Origin: Propionibacteriaceae bacterium
Lineage (GTDB): Bacteria; Actinomycetota; Actinomycetes; Propionibacteriales; Propionibacteriaceae
Direction: 5' to 3'
Length of the DNA stretch: 64,000 bases
Assembly: GCA_009782785.1 (NCBI GenBank)
Contig: WRIJ01000001.1
Span: 1-64,000, forward strand
Under the pieces are notes generated by a model. That model had not been told where the DNA came from, searched no databases, and saw nothing but the letters and a program-made list of their open reading frames with translations. The stretch's first letter is position 1. Every line of letters starts with the position of its first letter. Of the stretch, positions 14,893 through 22,306 are shown piece by piece. A program made the position numbers and the translations under genes.

Positions 14893-15231
14893 TCAATCCT
14901 CCAGTACGAGCGAGGTCACCATGAACTCTTCACCAGTGAGGATGTCCACTTTCGTACTCTCGCAAAAGTCACACACCAGTATAGGTGTATCCCGCAGGGT
15001 GGTTTCCTTGAGACAATCCTGGCATTTCAGTGTTCCCTCGATGGAGTGAATCTTCAAGGTGGAACCCTCTAATGTGGTCGATGGTGTGACAAAATCCCAA
15101 CAGTAAGCCAGTGTTGCAGGAACCACTTGTCGCAGGTTACCCACATCGAGTTCCACGACTCGTACTCGGCGTCCTCGTGCAGCCACCTCAGCGATAGCCA
15201 CAATGGAGTGGCACAAAGACAACTCGTGCAT
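14893..15231 (-). CDS. hypA: Hydrogenase nickel-incorporation protein HypA (copy 2)
   Basis: A 112-residue second HypA. MHELSLC provides the nickel ligand His2, and CQDC with CDFC form the zinc site. The start at 15231 is set by MHE and a strong GGAGG; the track start is nine residues longer. It is the first gene of the minus-strand pair hypA-hypB and is divergent from hypF. It differs widely from copy 1 outside the motifs, so recent duplication is unlikely. Confidence 0.93.
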   Translation of the reverse strand: MHELSLCHSIVAIAEVAARGRRVRVVELDVGNLRQVVPATLAYCWDFVTPSTTLEGSTLKIHSIEGTLKCQDCLKETTLRDTPILVCDFCESTKVDILTGEEFMVTSLVLED

Positions 15232-15305
15232 GGATCCTCCAATAGACCAGGGTCTCAAGCTTTGCTACGCTCGTGGATATTCATCCTACGTCAAGGCAGG
15301 TCATC

Positions 15306-17603
15306 ATGGTATCCGTGATTCGGCGCCAACTCGTGGTGACTGGGGTCGTTCAAGGCGTAGGGTTTCGTCCCCATGTTGCTCGGGTGGCAACCCAGTATTC
15401 CCTATCAGGGTTCTGCGGCAATGACGACAACTCGGTGTTTATTGAAGTCCAAGGAGCACCGGGGGATGTGGACGCATTTAGTGCCGAGGTTGTCGACACC
15501 AGTCCTCCCATGGCGAGCATTGTCCATATGACAAGCCACGACGTCCCCCTCGTCGATGCGTCAGGATTCCACATCGTCCCTTCACGCCGGGCAGCAGGTG
15601 CTTTAACACTGATACCTGCCGACGCTGCGATCTGTGCCGATTGTTGCGCCGATATGGATGACCCGGGCAACAGGCGCTACCAGTATCCGTTCACCACGTG
15701 TACCAACTGCGGGCCCCGGTTGACGATCATTCGCGATGTGCCCTATGACCGACCATTCACGACCATGGCTGGGTTTCCCCTGTGTGAGGCGTGCAACAAG
15801 GAATACGTCAATCCAAGCGATCGCCGCTATCATGCCCAGCCGATTTCCTGTTTCGATTGTGGGCCCACCGTGTGGTTGGAGACCAAGGATCATCCCCGTG
15901 ACAGCGATGTGCCTGACGACACTCGCTCGCGCGAGTCCATGGCACACACTCTTGCCCAGGCTCGGGAGATGCTCGCGGGGGGAAAGATCCTCGCGGTGAA
16001 AGGTATCGGTGGATTCACTCTGATGTGTGATGCTCGCAATGAGGAAGCAGTGGACACTCTGCGCAGGAGAAAAAATCGCCTCGGAAAACCTCTGGCAGTC
16101 ATGGCGATGACTCGCACGTCTGCTTCGTCTATTGCCGATTTCAGTGAAACCCAGTTGGCCACTTTTTCATCCCGCGAAGCCCCTATCGTGATTGTTCCCA
16201 AATCAGCCACCTATGATGTGGCAGAAGGCGTCGCTCCTGGGGTGAATGACGTCGGAGTGATGAAGGCGTATACACCACTTCACCGGCTCCTGTTCGATGA
16301 TGACAATGACATCCTTGTCGCCACGAGTGCCAACTGGTCAACCCTGCCACTGACCTATTGCAATGACGACGCCAGAAAGGATCTAGCAGACATTGCCGAT
16401 GGTTTCCTCATGCACAATCGCGAGATTCATGTCCCAGTGGAAGACTCAGTGGTTCTGGCTCACGGTGATCAGGTTTCTCCAATTCGGCGAAGCCGAGGTT
16501 ATGCCCCCCTTCCTGTCGTGATAGGCCAGAAGGATCACTGCGTCTTGGCGGTGGGTGCTGAGTTGAAAAACACTTTCGCTCTGACTCGTGATGGGATGGC
16601 TTTTGTCAGTGCCCATATCGGGGACATGGGCTCGCTGGAAACAAGGTCTGCCTTTGAAAAGTCCGTCTCCCAGATGCTGGGTGCTCATCGTCGTACCCCA
16701 GAACTGATCGTGGTCGATAAACACCCCGGTTATGCCACCCGTGGGTGGGGGATAGCCACGGCAGAAGAACTCGGTGTCCCCGTGCTGGAGATACAACATC
16801 ACCATGGCCATGCCCTCTCCCTCCTGGGGGAATCGAGGGAAGAACAACCGTCGACCTTTCTCGTCTTGGATGGAACAGGTTATGGGGATGACCAGACCAT
16901 CTGGGGTGGTGAGGTTCTTCGCCTGGGGACCCACCCTCTTGACTATGAGCGCATCAACCACCTACCGAGTTTCGACTTGCCCGGCGGCGATTCTGCTGTG
17001 AGACATCCGTGGAAATCTGCTCTCGGTGTCCTGAAAAAGTACGGCATCGATGCAGCGGACGTACGTGCTTGGCAAGACGTCAACCATGGGGGAGGATCCC
17101 CCAGTCGCGATGAGGTTTTGGCGGTGTCTTCTCAATTGGATGCCCATCTCAACTGTGCCCAAACTACCTCTGCTGGTCGGTTGTTTGATGCTGCTGCTTC
17201 GATCTTGGGTGTGTGCCACCAGATCACGTACGAAGCTCAAGGCGCCATGGAGCTGGAGGCGCGGTCCTGCCACCATGATCATGACCTGGCGCCCACCAGT
17301 GTCGAGTACCTCATTGGTCACCTGATTGTCGGAATGAAAAACAGACGTGAAGTTGAGTGTCTTGCCCACGAATTTCATGTGGGGTTAGCTCACTTGCTGG
17401 TGGAGATGGTGCGGGAGTCACACCCAACGACCAGTATTGGTCTCACTGGTGGAGTCTTTGCTAATCGCTTACTCACCAGGGTTATCACGACCCGACTAGC
17501 TCAACACGGTCTCGTGGCGCTCACTCACCGGGTCGTACCTGCCGGTGATGGTGGTCTCTCTCTCGGGCAGGCGTACGCAGGTTATCTTCACCTGGTCAAC
17601 TGA
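15306..17603 (+). CDS. hypF: Carbamoyltransferase HypF
   Basis: A 765-residue enzyme that makes thiocarboxamide on HypE from carbamoyl phosphate, the source of the cyanide ligands. Domains in order: acylphosphatase-like (VTGVVQGVGFRPHVARVA); two zinc fingers (CADCCADM...CTNCGP and CEACNKEY...CFDCGP); a YrdC-like domain (KGIGGFTLMCDA, LGKPLAVM); and a Kae1/carbamoyltransferase-like C-terminus with HHHGHALSLL and GLTGGVFANRLL. I prefer ATG 15306 with AAGGCAGG upstream over the track GTG 15273. It starts the hypFECD operon. Confidence 0.95.
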   Translation: MVSVIRRQLVVTGVVQGVGFRPHVARVATQYSLSGFCGNDDNSVFIEVQGAPGDVDAFSAEVVDTSPPMASIVHMTSHDVPLVDASGFHIVPSRRAAGALTLIPADAAICADCCADMDDPGNRRYQYPFTTCTNCGPRLTIIRDVPYDRPFTTMAGFPLCEACNKEYVNPSDRRYHAQPISCFDCGPTVWLETKDHPRDSDVPDDTRSRESMAHTLAQAREMLAGGKILAVKGIGGFTLMCDARNEEAVDTLRRRKNRLGKPLAVMAMTRTSASSIADFSETQLATFSSREAPIVIVPKSATYDVAEGVAPGVNDVGVMKAYTPLHRLLFDDDNDILVATSANWSTLPLTYCNDDARKDLADIADGFLMHNREIHVPVEDSVVLAHGDQVSPIRRSRGYAPLPVVIGQKDHCVLAVGAELKNTFALTRDGMAFVSAHIGDMGSLETRSAFEKSVSQMLGAHRRTPELIVVDKHPGYATRGWGIATAEELGVPVLEIQHHHGHALSLLGESREEQPSTFLVLDGTGYGDDQTIWGGEVLRLGTHPLDYERINHLPSFDLPGGDSAVRHPWKSALGVLKKYGIDAADVRAWQDVNHGGGSPSRDEVLAVSSQLDAHLNCAQTTSAGRLFDAAASILGVCHQITYEAQGAMELEARSCHHDHDLAPTSVEYLIGHLIVGMKNRREVECLAHEFHVGLAHLLVEMVRESHPTTSIGLTGGVFANRLLTRVITTRLAQHGLVALTHRVVPAGDGGLSLGQAYAGYLHLVN

Positions 17604-17641
17604 TAGGATGATGAGGCTCGCCTGCCAAGAAGAGGATGGAC

Positions 17642-18700
17642 ATGAACGATACCTCGCGTCCGGCTCAGCGTACTCGCAGAACTCCGCTTCGTGATGTGTC
17701 GATTACCATGGCCCATGGCTCGGGGGGCAAAGCCGCAGCAGCTCTGCTGGAGGAGGTCTTCCTTCCAGCTTTCGGAAATCCAGCCTCTCTCAGTCTTCCT
17801 GATGCTGCCACCCTGGCAGTGGAGGCAGGGCGTATCGCCTACACCACGGATTCCTTTGTGGTTCAACCAATACGATTCCCTGGTGCGAGCATCGGTGAGT
17901 TAGCGATCAACGGTACCGTGAACGACCTCGCAGTCAGTGGAGCCCAACCGCGCTGGTTGACTGCTGGTTTCATTCTCGAGGAAGGGTTCCCTATCGAGGA
18001 GCTGCGCAGGGTCACCCAGGATATGGCCCGAGCAGCCTCGAGTGCTGGTGTGGAGATTGTTGCTGGCGACACGAAGGTTGTTCCGCATGGGGCAGCGGAT
18101 CAAATCTTCATTAACACCTCTGGAATTGGGGTGATCCCGCCAGGGCGAACACTGGGAGAGGATCACGTACGCGTGGGGGATAAACTCATCATCTCTGGGC
18201 CTATTGCCGCTCATGGAATGGCGGTCATGATTGCGCGAGGCAACCTTGCCATCACGGCACCGATTGAATCAGATTGTGCACCACTCAATCATCAAGTCGA
18301 AGCGCTCTATGGCAGTGTCAATGTTGACGATGTTCGCTGGATGCGTGATGCGACTCGTGGGGGAGTAGCCACCGTAGTCAATGAACTAGCCCATGGGTCT
18401 GGTTGTGGCGTTTTACTTGCTGAGGAAGGGTTCACCGTTGAACCAGCAGTACGCGCTGCCTGCGATATGTTGGGGATCGATCCTCTCTATGTCGCTAATG
18501 AGGGGTGTTTCATTGCTGTGGTCAGTGAGGACTCCGGTGACCAGGCTCTCGAAGCACTGCGGGGCGCAGGGGCAATGAGAGCCTCGATCATCGGCCAGGT
18601 GGTCGAGGATCCTCCCGGGCTCGTGGGGGTGCGCAATAGTTTTGGTGGAACCCGTTTAGTGGACATGCTGGTCACTGATCCGTTGCCGAGGATTTGTTAA
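17642..18700 (+). CDS. hypE: Carbamoyl dehydratase HypE
   Basis: A 352-residue ATP-dependent dehydratase of the PurM/ThiL-like fold that converts the carbamoyl group on its C-terminal Cys to thiocyanate. MAHGSGGKAAAALLEE is the N-terminal signature, AGDTKVVPHGAAD lies in the ATP-binding region, and the protein ends in PRIC, whose last residue is the catalytic Cys. ATG 17642 is preferred because AGAGGA is better spaced; ATG 17636 is an alternative. It follows hypF by 38 nt and precedes hypC by 9 nt. Confidence 0.95.
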   Translation: MNDTSRPAQRTRRTPLRDVSITMAHGSGGKAAAALLEEVFLPAFGNPASLSLPDAATLAVEAGRIAYTTDSFVVQPIRFPGASIGELAINGTVNDLAVSGAQPRWLTAGFILEEGFPIEELRRVTQDMARAASSAGVEIVAGDTKVVPHGAADQIFINTSGIGVIPPGRTLGEDHVRVGDKLIISGPIAAHGMAVMIARGNLAITAPIESDCAPLNHQVEALYGSVNVDDVRWMRDATRGGVATVVNELAHGSGCGVLLAEEGFTVEPAVRAACDMLGIDPLYVANEGCFIAVVSEDSGDQALEALRGAGAMRASIIGQVVEDPPGLVGVRNSFGGTRLVDMLVTDPLPRIC

Positions 18701-18709
18701 GGAGAGAAC

Positions 18710-18976
18710 ATGTGTCTGGGTTTACCGTGTGAAGTGGCTACCGTATTAGACGATGATCTAGCTGTCGTGTCAGTCAGTGGGGTAGAGCGAGAGATTTCGA
18801 TAGGCCTGCTGAAAGACGAGGGTATCAAAGTCGGGGACTGGGTCTTGGTTCACGTGGGTTTCGCCCTGTCCAAGATTGACGCCCATGAGGCAAGCGAAAC
18901 CTTGGAACAGATCAAGAAACTAGGGACCCTCTGGGATGACGAATTGGATGCCTTCTCGTCAACGGAGATCAGATGA
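18710..18976 (+). CDS. hypC: Hydrogenase assembly chaperone HypC (copy 2)
   Basis: An 88-residue chaperone that carries the Fe(CN)2CO group with HypD and delivers it to the large subunit. It starts MCLGLPCEV with the functional Cys2 and has KVGDWVLVHVGFALSKIDAHEA. AAGGAGAG precedes ATG 18710, and the stop overlaps the hypD start as ATGA. This is the canonical copy because it sits in hypFECD; the copy at 12131 may serve the large-subunit paralogue. Confidence 0.95.
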   Translation: MCLGLPCEVATVLDDDLAVVSVSGVEREISIGLLKDEGIKVGDWVLVHVGFALSKIDAHEASETLEQIKKLGTLWDDELDAFSSTEIR

Positions 18977-20079
18977 AGTACGTCGACGAGTTCCGTGACC
19001 CCACAGCTGCCCGAGGGCTGATTGCATCAATTACTACTTTGGCGGAGCGCTTGGGGCGATCATGGAAATTCATGGAAGTCTGTGGAGGCCACACACACAC
19101 GATCTACCGCCATGGCCTTGAACACCTGTTACCTCCAGCTGTTGAGTTCATTCATGGCCCAGGGTGCCCGGTGTGCGTGATCCCTTCGGGGCGTGTTGAT
19201 GACGCAGTGTGGTTGGCGGGCCAAGAAGGGGTGATTCTCACCACCTTTGGTGACATGATGCGCGTACCAGGGAAAAACGGCAATCTGCTCCAAGCCCAAG
19301 CGCAAGGGGCGGACGTACGATTCGTTTATTCCCCCTTGGACGCGGTCAACATTGCCCAAGCTCATCGGGACCAAAAGGTCGTGTTCTTCGCTGTCGGGTT
19401 CGAGACGACCGCTCCCTCCACAGCGATGGCCCTCATGGTTGCGAAAGCGCGAGGAGTGAAAAACTTCTTCGTCTTTTGTAACCATGTTCTGATTAATCCA
19501 CCAGTTCGTGCCATCTTAGAAACCCGCAATGTTCAACTCGATGGGCTCATCGGACCTGGCCATGTGGCTTCGGTGGTGGGGGCTGATCATTTTCAGTTCG
19601 TCACAGAAGAGTTCTCCACACCGATCGTGGTCACCGGGTTTGAACCACTCGACATTCTGCAGTCCGTAGCGATGCTGCTCACCCAATTCGACGAGGGACG
19701 CTGTGAGGTGGAGAATCAGTATTCACGCGTGGTTCTACGGCAAGGAAACCATGAAGCGATCAGGGTTCTGGACGAGGTTTTCTCCATGAGAGAATCTTTT
19801 GAATGGCGCGGTTTGGGTACGATCCCACACTCGGGGTATGAGCTGGCGGAAGAGTATGAACACCATGATGCTGAAAAGCAGTTTGATCTCCCTGGTGTCA
19901 AGGTTCCTGACCATCCAGCCTGCCAATGTGGGCTGGTGTTGACTGGTCAAATCAAACCCAATCAGTGCAAGGTTTTCGCTCGAGGTTGCACCCCAGAGAC
20001 TCCTATTGGCACCTGTATGGTGTCCCCTGAGGGGGCATGCGCTGCCTACTATAGCTTTGGTCGATTGTCGCAGCCCTAG
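18973..20079 (+). CDS. hypD: Hydrogenase iron-cofactor assembly protein HypD
   Basis: A 368-residue [4Fe-4S] scaffold that assembles Fe(CN)2CO with HypC and HypE. Conserved blocks are EVCGGHTHTIYRHG near residue 36, GPGCPVCVIP, FAVGFETTAPSTA, the LIGPGHVASVVG stretch, and a C-terminal Cys set in CQCGLVLTG, QCKVFARGCTPETPIGTCM and EGACAAYY. The length is normal. It starts 4 nt inside hypC and is the last gene of the hypFECD operon; no terminator follows. Confidence 0.96.
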   Translation: MKYVDEFRDPTAARGLIASITTLAERLGRSWKFMEVCGGHTHTIYRHGLEHLLPPAVEFIHGPGCPVCVIPSGRVDDAVWLAGQEGVILTTFGDMMRVPGKNGNLLQAQAQGADVRFVYSPLDAVNIAQAHRDQKVVFFAVGFETTAPSTAMALMVAKARGVKNFFVFCNHVLINPPVRAILETRNVQLDGLIGPGHVASVVGADHFQFVTEEFSTPIVVTGFEPLDILQSVAMLLTQFDEGRCEVENQYSRVVLRQGNHEAIRVLDEVFSMRESFEWRGLGTIPHSGYELAEEYEHHDAEKQFDLPGVKVPDHPACQCGLVLTGQIKPNQCKVFARGCTPETPIGTCMVSPEGACAAYYSFGRLSQP

Positions 20080-20177
20080 GGTGTGCGGTGCCAGTGATCG
20101 GTGATGGATCTCTCCAGCGATGAGGGCTGTGAGTGCTCAACCATCTCACTTCAGTCCATTCCAGCGGGACAGTTCTC

Positions 20178-20205
20178 TTGAGTTGACTGTGTCCGTCGAT
20201 AGGGT
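20178..20205 (+). promoter_or_regulatory. Probable promoter of the small membrane protein gene
   Basis: TTGAGT at 20178-20183 and TAGGGT at 20200-20205 are separated by 16 nt. Transcription would begin about 30 nt before the start codon at 20244, leaving room for the TAGGAGAG ribosome binding site. Confidence 0.45.
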
Positions 20206-20243
20206 GGAGGTGATTTCATAAGACATGACTGTTAGGAGAGATT

Positions 20244-20423
20244 ATGAGATTGAATGCACCAACGAAGATTGTCTTCCTCATCAGCATTGCTATCATGCTT
20301 GTCGGGCTCATCATTTTCATTGCAACCGCCTCAAAGCACGGTGGTTGGACATGGGTGGCCTACCTGATTACTCTTGCTGGGGCGCTCCTGCTGACAGCAT
20401 CCACCATCCTTAAAGGACTCTAG
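20244..20423 (+). CDS. Small two-helix membrane protein (59 aa, absent from ORF track)
   Basis: A 59-residue protein, MRLNAPTKIVFLISIA..., with two hydrophobic helices (~8-28 and ~36-55) joined by a KHGGW turn. Its function is unknown. It is supported by TAGGAGAG 8 nt before ATG 20244, an upstream promoter-like pair, and a strong terminator 20 nt after the TAG stop. The ORF listed at 20225-20413 is a shadow in another frame. Confidence 0.7.
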   Translation: MRLNAPTKIVFLISIAIMLVGLIIFIATASKHGGWTWVAYLITLAGALLLTASTILKGL

Positions 20424-20443
20424 TCACTACGTGACAAACACCG

Positions 20444-20473
20444 GAAGGCTGCCTGGGAAACCAGGCAGCCTTC
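20444..20473. terminator. Bidirectional rho-independent terminator
   Basis: GAAGGCTGCCTGG and CCAGGCAGCCTTC form a perfect 13-bp stem with a GAAA tetraloop, followed by TTTAGTT on the plus strand. It lies between the small membrane protein and the convergent lipoprotein gene and can serve both. Confidence 0.85.
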
Positions 20474-20498
20474 TTTAGTTGTCGACGGTAGACGAGTT

Positions 20499-20912
20499 CT
20501 ACTTGTAATCCTCAGGGGTTACTCTCGCGAACAAGATTTCTTCCCCATCATTGGTCTTGTTATGAAATTCGAAGACGACATCGAAATCTCGCAAGGTTTG
20601 CATGTCTGGCTCTATTCGAATTCTTCTCGTAGCTTCTGCTTGAAGTTCACCTTGAAATTCTGCAATCTGTTCAGGGGTAAGGTCACCACTAGCAATCTCA
20701 GTGAGCGTGTAATTGAGGCGGATCAACCTGTCACCAGGGGCCTCAGCGCTATCGAACTGTAGGCCGTCATCGACCATGTAGGGAGCACGCTGGTTGAGTT
20801 CGTTTGCTGCCTCACGCAGAGCCCCATCGACACTCACTGAGCAGGCAGTCAACGATAATGCTGCGAGCACTACAGCGCCAAGGGTGAACAATCGCGTACT
20901 GGTTGTCTTCAT
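20499..20912 (-). CDS. Hypothetical lipoprotein
   Basis: A 137-residue protein with a lipoprotein signal: a positively charged start, a hydrophobic stretch and the lipobox LTAC (Cys24). The mature part contains an Asp/Glu-rich region with no family I can recognise. AAAGGAC lies upstream of ATG 20912. It is monocistronic and converges on the terminator at 20444. Probably surface-anchored; function unknown. Confidence 0.75.
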   Translation of the reverse strand: MKTTSTRLFTLGAVVLAALSLTACSVSVDGALREAANELNQRAPYMVDDGLQFDSAEAPGDRLIRLNYTLTEIASGDLTPEQIAEFQGELQAEATRRIRIEPDMQTLRDFDVVFEFHNKTNDGEEILFARVTPEDYK

Positions 20913-20988
20913 CGAAAGTCCTTTGTTCTAGTTTCAACCTTGAGACTATGAAACTATCACAGTGGCTGCTCGGGCAGACCCCGCCTTG

Positions 20989-21429
20989 TCAAGGGCGCTG
21001 CTTCGTGGCGAACCTGGACCCCAATTCCATGAGTTTTGTTTCCTCATCAGTCGTGGCTTCGACAACGATTCCATGAGTGAGTGGCGCGCCATCATCAGTG
21101 ACATTCACGTAGGTGAAGAACCCATCCACTACAAAACCTCCAGTCATCACTGACTCAACTCGTACGTACACCACCAAAGAGGAACGCCCCGCATAACACA
21201 AGGTTGAGGTGTATTCGACTTGATCACCTTTGTGTACTGGGGTGCGGAAAGATAGATCATTAATGTGAACGCAGACGATGTGATTTCTCCTGGTAGCATC
21301 GCAGGCCGCGATGAGCCCAGCCTCCACCATCCACTCCACACAACGACCGGCATAGAGTGTTCCATGGTGATTGAGGTCTTGACCCATGACGATATGACGC
21401 AAGGTGATTGGTTGGATCTTCATGACCAT
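20989..21429 (-). CDS. Hotdog-fold acyl-CoA thioesterase
   Basis: A 146-residue single hotdog domain of the YciA/acyl-CoA hydrolase type, which cleaves acyl-CoA to free acid and CoA. The segments IVMGQDLNHHGTLYAGRCVEWMVEAGLIAA and HINDLSFRTPVHKGDQVEYTSTL correspond to the N-x-x-G-x-x-x-G helix and the central strand of the family. The ORF track start at 21519 adds 30 residues that do not belong to the fold; I start at ATG 21429 (ATG 21423 is an alternative). The substrate is unknown. Confidence 0.8.
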   Translation of the reverse strand: MVMKIQPITLRHIVMGQDLNHHGTLYAGRCVEWMVEAGLIAACDATRRNHIVCVHINDLSFRTPVHKGDQVEYTSTLCYAGRSSLVVYVRVESVMTGGFVVDGFFTYVNVTDDGAPLTHGIVVEATTDEETKLMELGSRFATKQRP

Positions 21430-21526
21430 CACTCTAGCGAGCAGACAGGGCAATAGATAGAACACGACTATTGTTGATTCCCGGCGAGTCGGTGGGATCC
21501 TCTCACCGGGGCAGCACACGACCAGC

Positions 21527-21532
21527 TAGGGT
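21527..21532 (+). promoter_or_regulatory. -10 element of a likely leaderless transcript (YwaF-like gene)
   Basis: TAGGGT ends 6 nt before GTG 21539, and no Shine-Dalgarno sequence is present, so transcription probably begins at the start codon. Confidence 0.5.
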
Positions 21533-21538
21533 GTAACC

Positions 21539-22306
21539 GTGAAACATCTGTTTGAATATTTCTGGTCCTCACCCTATGGCACCCCAGAAGAGCTGTGGTT
21601 CGGGCAATTCACGCTTCAGCATTTGGCTGCTCTCGTGGCCATGGTGGTTCTCATAGCCGCGGTAGTGTGGATCTATCGCCGATCCTCGATTCACAGACGA
21701 AAACTCATCCGCTTGGTGGTGGGAATCTGCGTGCTGTCCATGGAGCTGATTATTCGACAAGTAGGGTTCGTAGTCACGGGAATATATTCAGCAGGGATTC
21801 TTCCCCTTCACGCATGTGCTGCTGCGACCTTCTGTGTTTTCATTGATTCAATCAAACCCAATTCCTGGTGTCGGGAGTATCTCTATGCGATCGGATCCTG
21901 GGGCGCTCTGTGCGCGCTCATCTTCCCCGATTGGGCCGACCAACCTTTGATGAACCTCTTCACCTGGCAATCCTTCCTTGCCCATGGTTTCTTGGTCGCC
22001 TATATCCTGATGATTCTGGTCGCTGGAGAGTTCAGACCTTCAATTCACAACCTGTGGAAAGTCGTGGTGATCATGGCCATCTTTGTGATCCCATCAGTGA
22101 TAGCAAACAATACCTGGGGTACGAATTTCTGGTTCTTAGCTTCAGGGTCGCAAGGATCACCCTTGGCTCCACTACAACAGATGGCAGGCAGTTACTATAT
22201 TCCTGTTCTCGCAGTCTTACTCACGGTTGTGTGGCTGGTGATGTATCTTCCGTGGCTGGTGAAGAAGTCTCCTCGTGAATTGGGTGGATCATATGCCGAC
22301 CAGTGA
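21539..22306 (+). CDS. YwaF-like (TIGR02206/TMEM164) integral membrane protein
   Basis: A 255-residue membrane protein with about seven helices. The segments FWFGQFTLQHL-like near residue 20, ILPLHACAAATF and NNTWGTNFWFLASG match the YwaF family, whose role is unknown. It begins with GTG 21539 directly after TAGGGTGTAACC, suggesting a leaderless message. Its last 86 nt also encode the C-terminus of the potassium channel on the other strand. Confidence 0.75.
   Translation: MKHLFEYFWSSPYGTPEELWFGQFTLQHLAALVAMVVLIAAVVWIYRRSSIHRRKLIRLVVGICVLSMELIIRQVGFVVTGIYSAGILPLHACAAATFCVFIDSIKPNSWCREYLYAIGSWGALCALIFPDWADQPLMNLFTWQSFLAHGFLVAYILMILVAGEFRPSIHNLWKVVVIMAIFVIPSVIANNTWGTNFWFLASGSQGSPLAPLQQMAGSYYIPVLAVLLTVVWLVMYLPWLVKKSPRELGGSYADQ

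Noticed and set aside
20225-20413. 62-aa ORF MTVRRDYE...
   Set aside because: The overlapping frame starting at 20244 has the ribosome binding site and two membrane helices; this one is a shadow.
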